Below are positions 43,042 to 51,164 of a stretch of 55,138 nucleotides of DNA, in pieces. The position numbers were made by a program, and so were the translations under genes. The notes beneath the pieces are model-generated. The model was not told where the DNA came from, searched no databases, and saw only the letters and a program-made list of their open reading frames with translations. The DNA comes from Phycisphaerae bacterium (GTDB lineage Bacteria > Planctomycetota > Phycisphaerae > Phycisphaerales > SM1A02): NCBI GenBank assembly GCA_016795035.1, contig JAEUIT010000053.1:1-55138 (forward strand), read 5' to 3'. Numbering within the stretch: the first letter of the stretch is position 1; the number at the start of each line of letters is the position of its first letter.

Positions 43042-44940
43042 ATGACTACGCGCTATCTCATTCTCGCTGCATCACTTACGGCCGCGATTGCGGCCGGCGT
43101 TCACGCCGACACCGTCACGCTTGATTCGGCCAATCCGACCGGCGGCGGCGAGTACGGCGACGGCGTCGCCCTCGTCCGCGACGTCAATGGCGACGGCTAT
43201 GCCGACATCCTCGTCGGTGCGCCCGACGAAGACGTCCCGGGCACGACGGAAGCCGGCCGCGTCTACGTCTACAGCGGCAAGACCGGCAACCTCATCCGAA
43301 CCCACACGTCGCCGAGTCCTGAAGTCGTCGGTTGGTTCGGCGAGGTCGTCCTCGGCCTCGGCGACATCAACGGCGACGGTCGCGGCGACTACGCCATCGC
43401 GGCGCCGAACCAGGGCGCCGGCGTCGAAGGCGACCTGTACGTCTACTCCGGCTCGAACGGTGCCCAGCTCTATCACCTCGACGGCTGGTTCTACCGCACG
43501 TTCGGCCGTCTCTCCCTCGTTCCCGATTGCACCGGCGACGGCCTGCCCGAACTCGCGGTCGGCTACTCGGGCGTCGGCGACTACGCGAGCGCCCGCATCT
43601 ATCAGGCGAAGAACGGGTCGCTGTGGAAGACCTTGACGAGTCCGATCCCGTCGGGCGATCCGAGCAGCTTCGCCATCGCGATCGCGGGCGTGCCCGACGT
43701 CACCGGCGACGGCAAGGGCGACGTGATCGTCGGTGCGAGTTCCGCGGCGCCGGGCACGGCGCCGGCGAACGCGGGCCGCGTGTACGTCTTCAACGGTGCG
43801 ACCGGCGCGCTCTACGACACCATCGCGTCGATCGACCAGCAGGAGAACGGCTTCTTCGGAAGCGCCGTCGCTGGCATCGACGACTTGAACGGCGACGGCC
43901 GCGGCGAGATCGTCATCGGCGCCGACAACGAGAAGCCCGACGGCTCGACGCTGACCGAAGGCCAGGTGCACATCCACTCCGGCGTCAACGGCAACTGGAT
44001 CCGCACGCTCAACTCGAACAATCCCGAGAGTGGCGGCGACTTCGGGCTCGGCCTCGCGTCGTGCGACGACATGAACGACGACGGCAAGCAGGACCTCTGG
44101 GTCGCGGCCCGCAATGAGAACGTGACCGCGACCGAGATCGGCCGCGCGTATCTCTTCTCGGGCGCGACCGGCGATCTTCTCCTCACGCGCACCGCGCCGA
44201 ACGGCGTGGCGGACCGCTTCGGCGATTCGCTCGACGCGAGCGAGGACGTCAACGGCGACGGACTTCCGGACCTCGTCGTCGGCGCGCCGAGCACCGACGT
44301 CGGCAGCGAGTTCGCCGTCGGTCAGGCGTATCTCTTCCGCCCGCTTTCGAATGACGGCTGCGCCCTTCTCCTCGGCGGAACGATCTCGATCACGAACGGC
44401 ATCTGGGAGTTCTCGACCGTCGGCGCTTCGACCACCGGTCCCGCGGAACCGGAGTGCGACGTCTCGGGCGACGACCAGATCAACTCCGACATCTTCTACA
44501 GCTACGTCGCCGAGTGCGACGGCATGCTCACCGTCTCGATCTGCGGATCGGCCAACTACGACACGAAGATCGGCATCTACGCCGGTTGCGGCTACTCGGG
44601 CTCCATCGGATTCCCGTGCAACCTCAGCACGCTTCTCGCCTGCAACGACGACTTCAGCGGCTGCGGGCTCACGTCGAAGGTCTCGATTCCGGTCACGACC
44701 GGCTCGTGCTACCGCATCCGCATCGGCGGATTCCAGACGGCCCAGGGCAGCGGGACCTTCTCGGTCGGCTGCGTGTCCTCGTGTGCCGGCGATTTCAACG
44801 GCGACAACGTGGTCGACGGCGCCGACCTCGGCGCGATGCTCGGCCAGTGGAATACGAACGGCATGGCCGACATCAACGACGACGGCATCGTCAACGGCGC
44901 CGACCTCGCGATCCTGCTCGGCAACTGGGGCAGCTGCTGA
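43042..44940 (+). CDS. Secreted FG-GAP repeat protein with C-terminal dockerin-like repeats
   Basis: 632 residues from ATG 43042. A signal peptide (LILAASLTAAIAAGVHA) is followed by about seven FG-GAP/integrin-alpha propeller blades, each with a calcium loop such as DVNGDGYADILVGAPDED, DINGDGRGDYAIAAP, DLNGDGRGEIVIGAD and DVNGDGLPDLVVGAP. A beta-rich Cys-containing domain (about 445-590) comes next. The last 50 residues hold two dockerin-type loops: DFNGDNVVDGADLGAMLGQW and DINDDGIVNGADLAILLGNW. In planctomycetes this tail is common on secreted proteins and probably anchors or sorts them; a cohesin is not in view. Confidence 0.9.
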   Translation: MTTRYLILAASLTAAIAAGVHADTVTLDSANPTGGGEYGDGVALVRDVNGDGYADILVGAPDEDVPGTTEAGRVYVYSGKTGNLIRTHTSPSPEVVGWFGEVVLGLGDINGDGRGDYAIAAPNQGAGVEGDLYVYSGSNGAQLYHLDGWFYRTFGRLSLVPDCTGDGLPELAVGYSGVGDYASARIYQAKNGSLWKTLTSPIPSGDPSSFAIAIAGVPDVTGDGKGDVIVGASSAAPGTAPANAGRVYVFNGATGALYDTIASIDQQENGFFGSAVAGIDDLNGDGRGEIVIGADNEKPDGSTLTEGQVHIHSGVNGNWIRTLNSNNPESGGDFGLGLASCDDMNDDGKQDLWVAARNENVTATEIGRAYLFSGATGDLLLTRTAPNGVADRFGDSLDASEDVNGDGLPDLVVGAPSTDVGSEFAVGQAYLFRPLSNDGCALLLGGTISITNGIWEFSTVGASTTGPAEPECDVSGDDQINSDIFYSYVAECDGMLTVSICGSANYDTKIGIYAGCGYSGSIGFPCNLSTLLACNDDFSGCGLTSKVSIPVTTGSCYRIRIGGFQTAQGSGTFSVGCVSSCAGDFNGDNVVDGADLGAMLGQWNTNGMADINDDGIVNGADLAILLGNWGSC

Positions 44941-44983
44941 TCAGATCGCCTCGAGTTCTCCTCCACCATACTCACCGTGGACT

Positions 44984-45022
44984 CGCCGGCCCGGCGCAGC
45001 GCAAGCTGCGACCGGGCCGGCG
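44984..45022. terminator. Terminator-like hairpin with GNRA tetraloop between convergent genes
   Basis: CGCCGGCCCGG (44984-44994) pairs with CCGGGCCGGCG (45012-45022), and inside it GCAGC-GCAA-GCTGC (44996-45009) caps the stem with a GCAA tetraloop. It lies between the convergent dockerin and B12-protein genes and is followed by a short GTCTTT. It is likely to terminate the plus-strand transcript. Confidence 0.7.
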
Positions 45023-45051
45023 GTCTTTCCGGGGCTTACGGCAACGCGGAG

Positions 45052-46155
45052 TTAGACCCGCGCGCCGACGAGGGAGCGGGCCGTCGCAAGCGCGGAGACC
45101 GCGTTCGTCGCGTACCCGTCGGCGCCGACCACTTTCCAGAGGTCGGGAATCGCCGCGAACGGACCGCCGCCGACCAAGACCGGCACGTTCGACGCGCCAG
45201 GATGTCCGCGCATCAAGTCGATGAGCGCCGCGACGCCGCGCACCGAGAGGGTGGTCCCGGCGCTGACGGCGAGAAGGTCGAAGATGGGATGGCCGTCTTC
45301 GTCGACGAGCGAGGCGACGATCTCTTCGATCGGCATGTTCGCGCCAAGGTACTCGGTGTCCCAGCCGTCGGCTTCGAAGAGATCCGAGACCATGCGAAGC
45401 CCGATGTCGTGCAAGTCGCCGCCGACGCTCGCCGCAAGCAGGCGCTTGCCGATCGGCGGCTTCTTCGTCATGCGCGCCCGAAGCTGCGACATGATCATCT
45501 GCGTGGCGGCCGTACAGTAATGCTCGTCCGCCACGGAGGCTTCCTGAAGATGCCACATGCGGCCGACTTCGCGGAGCGCCGGACCGATCACGGTCTCGTA
45601 GATCTCCGCGAGCGACTTCCCTTCGCGGTGGGCCTCGAAGATCGTGTTCGCGGCCGACTGCTGGTCGCGCTGAAGGAGGTGCAGGAGGTAGAGGCGGGCG
45701 AGCGACGCGTTCGGCATCGCCGACGAGATCGCCGACGGCGGCAGGTCCCGGTTCGCCCCGATGTTTGCGATCGCCTTGTCGATGAAGGGAAGCGCCCGCG
45801 CCGCGATGCCCTTGGGCAGTTCGCTCTCGAGCACTTCATGGAGCGACCGGAGGCAGAGCGAGAGGTCGTCCGGGGTCACGTCCCGCGAGAGGAAGCCCGC
45901 GAGCGACCAGCGCGCTTGATGCACGAAGAGGTCGCAACGGTCGGCGGCAATCGCTTCAGCGAGGTGCTGGACCAGCGAGCGGACCTCGGCTCGCCAGAGG
46001 TGGCGGCCGTCCCGGCCGTAGCGCCGTTCCAGCGAGGGGTCGACTTCGTACTGCCGCTCGACCGTCCACTCCGCGATCGCGCGCGCAATGGCGTCGATCG
46101 CTTCGGCGTGCTGACGGTCCTCCAATTTCATCGCGGACGTGTTTCGTGCCGTCAT
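45052..46155 (-). CDS. Cobalamin-binding domain sensor/regulator-like protein
   Basis: 367 residues (start ATG 46155; TTG 46170 or ATG 46131 also possible). An N-terminal helical region (about 20-150) precedes a B12-binding cap helical bundle (about 160-235: LLHLLQRDQQSAANTIFEAH, ALREVGRMWHLQEASVADEH). The Rossmann B12 domain follows, with the lower-ligand motif GGDLHDIGLRMVSD (DxHxxG), SAGTTLSVRGV and VLVGGGPF. The histidine cofactor ligand is intact. As in CarH-like and corrinoid proteins it may sense B12 or light, but no HTH domain is seen, so it may act through a partner. Confidence 0.82.
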   Translation of the reverse strand: MTARNTSAMKLEDRQHAEAIDAIARAIAEWTVERQYEVDPSLERRYGRDGRHLWRAEVRSLVQHLAEAIAADRCDLFVHQARWSLAGFLSRDVTPDDLSLCLRSLHEVLESELPKGIAARALPFIDKAIANIGANRDLPPSAISSAMPNASLARLYLLHLLQRDQQSAANTIFEAHREGKSLAEIYETVIGPALREVGRMWHLQEASVADEHYCTAATQMIMSQLRARMTKKPPIGKRLLAASVGGDLHDIGLRMVSDLFEADGWDTEYLGANMPIEEIVASLVDEDGHPIFDLLAVSAGTTLSVRGVAALIDLMRGHPGASNVPVLVGGGPFAAIPDLWKVVGADGYATNAVSALATARSLVGARV

Positions 46156-46209
46156 CGTGGACGGATTCAAGATACGACAGTCCGGGATGTTGCGCGACCG
46201 AGGCCCGCG

Positions 46210-48222
46210 CTACGCGACCGCCGAAAGGCTCAGTTCGGCGACGCTGCCGGCCGAGCGACCCGTCATCCGCGCGTGGCGGAGGAGGTACTTCATCACCACG
46301 ATCATCACGGTCGCGTGCGACCAGGTGAGCGGGCTGACCGAGATCGCCGCGCCGGTGTACGGATCGAATTGCTCCGCGAGGACGCCCGACTGGAACGCCC
46401 GCGCGCCGCACCACTCGAGGTAGGGGAGCGCCGCCCGGAGTTCGTCCTCGTTATTGGCCTTCTCGATGAGCCACTGGGCGTACCAGAGGGTGCAAATTGC
46501 CCACGGGTTGCCCGGCACGTCGCCGAGATTCTGCTTCTCGACCTGGTGGTAGTAGTCGCGCTCGTAGCGGGCGAGGCCGCCGACTTCGGTCCGGACCCAG
46601 AGGCGGTCGCGGATCTGCTGCATGTGGCTCGTGACCTTCGGGTCGCCGGCCGCCATCGCGCCGAAGGCGAAGAGGGAAAACGCCGACGCGTCGAGCGTCA
46701 TGTCGAGGCGGTAGGTGCCGTCCGGTTGCGGCGTGGCGGTGCGGGCGAAGCGGCCGGCGTCGGCGTCCCACATGTGGCGGATCATCGAGCCGCGCATGCG
46801 TTCGGCGCCTTCGTTGAATTCGGCCGCGCGGTCGAACGCGCCCATGTCGTGCGCGAACGCCGCGGCGCTCTTGAGCGCGCCGATCGTCGACGCCACGGTG
46901 AAGAGGTGCACGCCGCGGCGCTCCTCCCACAAGTCCCACGACGGCAGCGGAAGCCCGTTGTGGTCGCGGTAGCGGAGCATCCACGTTGCAGGCTCGACGA
47001 CGAGCGTGTTGTAGAGGTTCTTGATGAACTCGACGTCGCGGAAGACCTGGAAGTGCTTGCGCAGCGCCCAGACGACGAGCGCGGTCTCGTCCTGCTGGAT
47101 GGGAAGCACCTTCTGGCCGTCGAGCATCCATGGATGCCAGCTCGACGCGAGCGATCCCGACGCGTGATACTTGTGGAGGAAGTAGCCGTCCTTCCCGATC
47201 ACGCGCTCGCAGAAGCGGAAGAAGTTCCGCGAGAGTTCGCTGTGCCCCGAGAGGACAAGCGCGTACGCCGCTAGCGCGCCGTCACGCGGCCACATGTACG
47301 AGTACGTGTCGCCGGCGAAGTGCGTGATGTCGTGGTCGTTCGCGGCGATGATCGCGCCGCCGTTGTCGATCTGCGTGCGGAGAATCAGCTGGCTGCGCAC
47401 GTAGAGGTCGCGGAGATTCTCCGGCAACGCGGAGAAGTCGACGGGCTCCTTGCACGCCCACAGCCGCCAGTACGCCTCCGAGCGGTCGACCATGCGCTGC
47501 GGCGTCTTCTCGCGGATCTTCTCGTTGAGCGCCTTCACCGATTGGTAGTCGTGGCCCGCGGCGATCCAGTAGTGGCAGGTGCCGGTGCCCCACGCGGGCA
47601 CGCTGACGTTCAGGCCGACCGTCGAGTCGACGGAGCCCTGCGCGATCGCGTTGCGGGAAAGTAGGCCGTCTTCGGCGTCGCGCCAGGTCCCTTCGGCATC
47701 GCCGATCCGCTTCTGTCCCGCGGCCCAATGCTCGACGCCGAAGCGCCGCGCGTCGCAGCCGTTCACGAGGAAGTACGTCTGATCCTTGTAGTGGATCATG
47801 CCGCCGGTCGACGGGTCGTAGTTCACCGTGTCGCCGACGGGCGACTCCTGCACCGAGAGATCGTGGTGGAAGAAGAGGCGGACATCGCGGGCGCGGCCGA
47901 AGAGGTCGGCGACGCGCACGCGGCGGATGAAGACCGGGCTCCAGTAGTCGACGACGTCGTTGCAGGTGACTTCGATGCCGAAGAGGTCGTGCCGCAGGCG
48001 CACTTCGGTGACGAGCGTGTCGGGCTTGTAGCGAAGCTCGCGCACCCACGCCGGATCCTCGATCCACGCGAACTGCCCGTCGACCCAGACGCCGAAGCGC
48101 TGCGGATGCCCGCAGGTGTGGTTCGGCATGCCGACGCGCGGCCAGTAGATGTCGCGCATCTGATACAGGTCGTCGAAGGCGACGAGCATCTCACCGTTGC
48201 CGACAGGGATGTTTCGGGGCAT
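46210..48222 (-). CDS. GH15 glucoamylase-like glycoside hydrolase
   Basis: 670 residues. An N-terminal beta-sandwich (about 1-260: MPRNIPVGNGEMLVAFDDLY, YWPRVGMPNHT) is followed by an (alpha/alpha)6 barrel with GDTYSYMWPRDGALAAYALV, the catalytic-acid region PSWDLWEERRGVHLFTVAST (Glu in WEER) and the second-acid region LTWSHATVMIVVMKYL. This is the bacterial and archaeal glucoamylase/glucodextranase layout. No signal peptide is seen, so it probably works on cytoplasmic alpha-glucans. No other sugar genes are near. Confidence 0.92.
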   Translation of the reverse strand: MPRNIPVGNGEMLVAFDDLYQMRDIYWPRVGMPNHTCGHPQRFGVWVDGQFAWIEDPAWVRELRYKPDTLVTEVRLRHDLFGIEVTCNDVVDYWSPVFIRRVRVADLFGRARDVRLFFHHDLSVQESPVGDTVNYDPSTGGMIHYKDQTYFLVNGCDARRFGVEHWAAGQKRIGDAEGTWRDAEDGLLSRNAIAQGSVDSTVGLNVSVPAWGTGTCHYWIAAGHDYQSVKALNEKIREKTPQRMVDRSEAYWRLWACKEPVDFSALPENLRDLYVRSQLILRTQIDNGGAIIAANDHDITHFAGDTYSYMWPRDGALAAYALVLSGHSELSRNFFRFCERVIGKDGYFLHKYHASGSLASSWHPWMLDGQKVLPIQQDETALVVWALRKHFQVFRDVEFIKNLYNTLVVEPATWMLRYRDHNGLPLPSWDLWEERRGVHLFTVASTIGALKSAAAFAHDMGAFDRAAEFNEGAERMRGSMIRHMWDADAGRFARTATPQPDGTYRLDMTLDASAFSLFAFGAMAAGDPKVTSHMQQIRDRLWVRTEVGGLARYERDYYHQVEKQNLGDVPGNPWAICTLWYAQWLIEKANNEDELRAALPYLEWCGARAFQSGVLAEQFDPYTGAAISVSPLTWSHATVMIVVMKYLLRHARMTGRSAGSVAELSLSAVA

Positions 48223-48233
48223 GGGGAAGGAGA

Positions 48234-48354
48234 GGAGTCAGGATGGAGGAGTCAGGAGTCAGTGCGAAAGAGCCGCTCGCCAACGGGAGTTCGGAGCGCG
48301 GGGTACAGCCGAGACTGAGATCCCACTGAATCCCGACTCCTGAATCCTGGCTCC
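48234..48354. repeat. Heptad-repeat inverted element, copy 2
   Basis: Left arm GGAGTCA, GGATGGA, GGAGTCA, GGAGTCA (48234-48261). Right arm TGAATCC, CGACTCC, TGAATCC, TGGCTCC (48327-48354). The core is 65 bases. It lies between the glucoamylase gene and the FliN-like gene (both minus strand). The arm grammar is the same as in copy 1, with several changed bases compensated on the other side. Confidence 0.8.
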
Positions 48355-48361
48355 TCGGCCC

Positions 48362-48628
48362 TTACTTCCCCATCGCCGTCACGCGGTCCTTCACGGCGCC
48401 GATCGCGGTGACGCGCACGCCGAAGTGCTCGCCGACCTTGACGGCGGTGCCGGTGCCGATGACGCGGTCGTTGACGAGGATTTCGAGGCCGTCATCGATC
48501 CGCTTGGGCAGCTCGATGATGGCGCCATGGCGAATGCCGATCACCTCGGCGACCGGCATGGGCCGTTCCGCGATCTGGACGATGACAGGAACCTCCAACC
48601 GGAGGATGGACGACAGGTCCGCTGGCAT
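48362..48628 (-). CDS. FliN/SpoA-domain (flagellar motor switch-like) protein
   Basis: 88 residues from ATG 48628. A single surface-presentation-of-antigens (SpoA) domain is present: LRLEVPVIVQIAERPMPVAE, VIGIRHGAIIELPKRIDDGL and EILVNDRVIGTGTAVKVGEH. The length and pattern match FliN, which forms the lower C-ring of the flagellar switch. No other flagellar gene is in the window, so this is an isolated copy. The frame upstream of 48628 runs into repeat copy 3 and is not coding. Confidence 0.85.
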   Translation of the reverse strand: MPADLSSILRLEVPVIVQIAERPMPVAEVIGIRHGAIIELPKRIDDGLEILVNDRVIGTGTAVKVGEHFGVRVTAIGAVKDRVTAMGK

Positions 48629-48679
48629 GCGGGGGATATCGGCAGGCGTGCCGGGGTCAGTTGAAGGTCGGGGCGGAAA

Positions 48680-48783
48680 GGGTTCAGGGTTCGGGGTTCG
48701 GGGTTCGGGGTGAAAGCACACGAGCCCATGGCCAGAGTGCCTTTACCCTGAACCCCGAACCCTGGACCCTCAACCCTTGGCCC
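48680..48783. repeat. Heptad-repeat inverted element, copy 3
   Basis: Left arm GGGTTCA and three GGGTTCG units (48680-48707). Right arm TGAACCC, CGAACCC, TGGACCC, TCAACCC (48749-48776) plus a partial unit. The core GAAAGCACACGAGCCC ... AGTGCCTTTACC aligns with that of copy 1. The heptad has changed from GGATTCA to GGGTTCR on both arms, so the pairing is kept while the sequence drifts. It sits upstream of the fliN-like start. Confidence 0.82.
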
Positions 48784-48850
48784 TCAGTGCGTCGCTCGAA
48801 CGTAGCGCCGGAGTTTCAACCTGACGCTCTCTCGCCTTGGGCGGGAGGAA

Positions 48851-48955
48851 CCCTCCGCCGACTGGCCCCGCGCGAGCTCATACACCGCGCTTGCAAGGCT
48901 CCATCTCCTCCCCCAAACGAAGTTTGGGGGAGGTGACGGCGAAGCCGGCGGAGGG
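48851..48955. repeat. 105-bp hairpin element with 10-bp terminal inverted repeats
   Basis: CCCTCCGCCG (48851-48860) and CGGCGGAGGG (48946-48955) are exact inverted repeats. Inside, CCTCCCCCAAAC/GTTTGGGGGAGG (48907-48918, 48922-48933) makes a perfect 12-base-pair stem with a GAA loop, next to CGGC-GAA-GCCG (48937-48947). No transposase is encoded. It may be a miniature mobile element or a strong RNA hairpin. It marks the boundary with the accessory region. Confidence 0.65.
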
Positions 48956-49351
48956 GGGCGGGGGCACCTCGAGCGATGTTGGGCCGACTGGTGCCTACCT
49001 GGCGAGCGTCGGCGGCGGCATTCCTGTCACCCATGTGCTTGGAACGGACCGGCGCTCCAGTTTTCCGATTGCACTCAGGCTTGCACGAACGGTAGACGTG
49101 GGCTGGCGGAGATAGGCAGTAGCAGACTCGGCAGACGCACGGCACGACCATCGCAGGTCCCGAAACATGGGCGTGGCTCGTTTGGGCTGTAGCCCGCAGC
49201 GCGAAGTCATACAAGAGCCGGCGAAGGCGATGTACGGCGAGAGGCAGGGGAGGGGTAGCGCTTTCGTGTTAAGCAAACGGCTCGAGGTGATCGCATGTGA
49301 GCATTTACACATGTGTGGGTAATCGAAAGCCCTACTTCAACCGTATGTCGT
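48956..49351. other. Noncoding or decayed stretch
   Basis: No intact gene is seen. On the minus strand near 49065-49140 lies a possible leftover zinc-ribbon end (listed separately). The rest has mixed base composition and no clear promoter or hairpin. Confidence 0.4.
49065..49214 (-). pseudogene. Possible remnant of a C-terminal zinc-ribbon membrane protein
   Basis: The minus-strand frame reads CRVCYCLSPPAHVYRSCKPE then C, resembling the CxxC...CPEC ends of the proteins at 49352 and 51165 but with an extra residue in the second Cys pair and no membrane helix upstream. It could be a broken third paralogue or chance. Evidence is weak. Confidence 0.25.
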
Positions 49352-50215
49352 TTAGCTTCTTTCGCTCCCACATTCCGAGCATCGCCCCATCGTTGGAACA
49401 AGCGGGTGGCCGCAATACAAACAGATGGCGTTCGGGGCTACCGAAGCGCCCTCTCCGGCGAGGCGCAGTAAAGTGCGCCTTCGAACATAGGTTCTCAGTC
49501 CCAATCCCGTTTCTATAGCTAGAAAAATGAAGACGGCATACGGAATTCCGCCCGCGAGCAGCGGCAGCATCATTGGGCGAAGTGGGACTAGCAGTCCTTG
49601 CTTTGAGCCGCCGCAACACGCGCTGGCGTCGCCTTCCACCAGGATAGCGCCGGTCACTGCCGCATCGACGCTTGCCAGAGCGGCGGGGCTCCCGCGGCGG
49701 CACTCGATTACTCCTGTGTTTACAAGGAAAGGAACTCCGGATGCAACCGCTATCCTTCGAAACAGCGATTGCTGAGAGAAGCCGGTGCTCCAAGCGTGGC
49801 TCAATTGGCGATCGATACCTCGGCTAATCAATGATTGAGCTACGCTGGCCAGGGGGGGCGAGTGATCTTCCGAGAGATCATCGAGGCGTATCGGCCGAAA
49901 ATGTTCCACAACTGCAAATTCGACTCCAATCGATCCGCGCCAGATGTCGCAGACAACCTGATCCCTTATTGGCGAGTCGGTATTCGTTGCGAAGTCGCGC
50001 CCGACGGCGATCGGGGCGGCCCCCCCGAACACGCATCCGTATGCCGTGGCGCCAGATAGAAGAGGCAGGCATGCTGCTACAAGATAGTTCGTCAATACGC
50101 CCGCCACAAGATATGAAGCGAATCGCAGGACGCGTGATCGTGGGGAACTGTGGGAGGGTTGTGACACGGCTTCTTGCTGGTTACGAGCTAGAGCGCCAAA
50201 GCTCGGTGATGTCAT
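49352..50215 (-). CDS. Two-helix membrane protein with C-terminal zinc ribbon
   Basis: 287 residues from ATG 50215; the frame is open to 50344 but only the shorter form starts well. A first membrane helix at about 30-50 (RFASYLVAGVLTNYLVAACL), an exterior domain of about 170 residues, a second helix near 235-255 (LLAGGIPYAVFIFLAIETGL) and a cytoplasmic ribbon ICLYCGHPLVPTMGRCSECG. It shares the helix-exterior-helix-ribbon order with the gene at 51165. Base use is less GC-rich than in the core genes, in line with an accessory origin. Function unknown. Confidence 0.65.
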   Translation of the reverse strand: MTSPSFGALARNQQEAVSQPSHSSPRSRVLRFASYLVAGVLTNYLVAACLPLLSGATAYGCVFGGAAPIAVGRDFATNTDSPIRDQVVCDIWRGSIGVEFAVVEHFRPIRLDDLSEDHSPPLASVAQSLISRGIDRQLSHAWSTGFSQQSLFRRIAVASGVPFLVNTGVIECRRGSPAALASVDAAVTGAILVEGDASACCGGSKQGLLVPLRPMMLPLLAGGIPYAVFIFLAIETGLGLRTYVRRRTLLRLAGEGASVAPNAICLYCGHPLVPTMGRCSECGSERS

Positions 50216-50420
50216 AGCCGTCGCAACTGTTGAAATCAGCCGAGACTTTGAAGAACCCGGGATCTCGCGTGCTTCAGTTCCACAAGGCTGGCGCTGTCCA
50301 GCGGTAGTCGCCCGCCTCGAACTTCGGCATGTGGCAATTGCCAATCATGAAATCGAGCACAGATGCGGGGAATGAGACTCCAAGTCGGTAGGGGCGGTGT
50401 CCGATCTGGGATCCAATGCT
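50216..50420. other. Noncoding stretch before repeat copy A
   Basis: It contains the upstream region of the minus-strand gene at 49352-50215. No convincing gene or hairpin is seen. Confidence 0.35.
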
Positions 50421-50905
50421 TGGCTATACCTGAGGCCAGGCCTAGTTATTGCGGGCCTCGAGTGCCTGTCGTGGCGACGAGGTTCCGTACAGCGTAGCCG
50501 ACGCACGCTCGCGCGCAACATCGCCGCTCGCCGGCCTCGTGTGGCCTTCGAGCTTCCTTCCGACGCTCCCGCTTCGCGTTGCAGCCGCGGCGGCGCGGCC
50601 GCGTCCCGTACCTCGTTCGCCTTCCGTCGCTCGTGTGCGTGCTCGCGTCCGTTTCAAGCGACTGCCGCGGGGCGAGCCTTCCCCTGCCTGATCTGTGTTC
50701 ATCGCTTCCTTCCCCCTCGGCCGTTCGCACACCGGTGTGGCCGAAGCACCTACACGGACCGAGTCCGACGTTGCGCGGCCGCTCGTGGAAGCCCTGCGCG
50801 TGACGGCGCCGTCGTGCCGCGGCGATCGTCGTCCTCGCGGCGCTCGTCGGTACGGTGGTGATGGCGGCGGTGCTGCCGTTGGTGAAGTTGCAGGAGGTGT
50901 TGTGA
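50421..50905 (+). pseudogene. Repeat copy A with broken 3' end of a type II secretion F gene
   Basis: Bases 50421-50693 match copy B (52293-52563) closely. Bases 50779-50905 match the start and end of the GspF-like fragment of copy B: LVEALRVTAPSCRG is encoded, then about 240 bases are missing and the frame shifts before AALVGTVVMAAVLPLVKLQE, VL and stop. The junction falls at a short GCCGCGG-like homology. The copy cannot make a functional domain. Confidence 0.7.
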
Positions 50906-51164
50906 GGAGGGCGGCTCTGACGAACTTGGCCCAGCTCCATGTCGCGTGAAATAGGGGACGTCGGCAGAATCGCCAAAATGGGTCGATGGCCGGGAGAGAG
51001 TCAAGTTTGGCGCGAGTTGGAAATAGCGGCGGAGATAAACTTCGTCTCCTCATTCGCGTCCCGATAATCATGCCTGGCTCAAGCGGGCATAGCACTCATC
51101 ACCATGACTGATTGCGTGGAAGATTACGGGTTGGCATGGGGTGCATTGCTTCGAGCTCAGGTAC
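50906..51164. other. Noncoding stretch between repeat copy A and the next gene
   Basis: A diverged match to the bases after copy B (53264-53385) is visible (GACGTCGG followed by CAGAATCGC-like bases and GGCGCGAG), as is the short TAATCATGCCTGGC at 51065-51078 that recurs at 52816-52829. No gene is seen. Confidence 0.4.
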
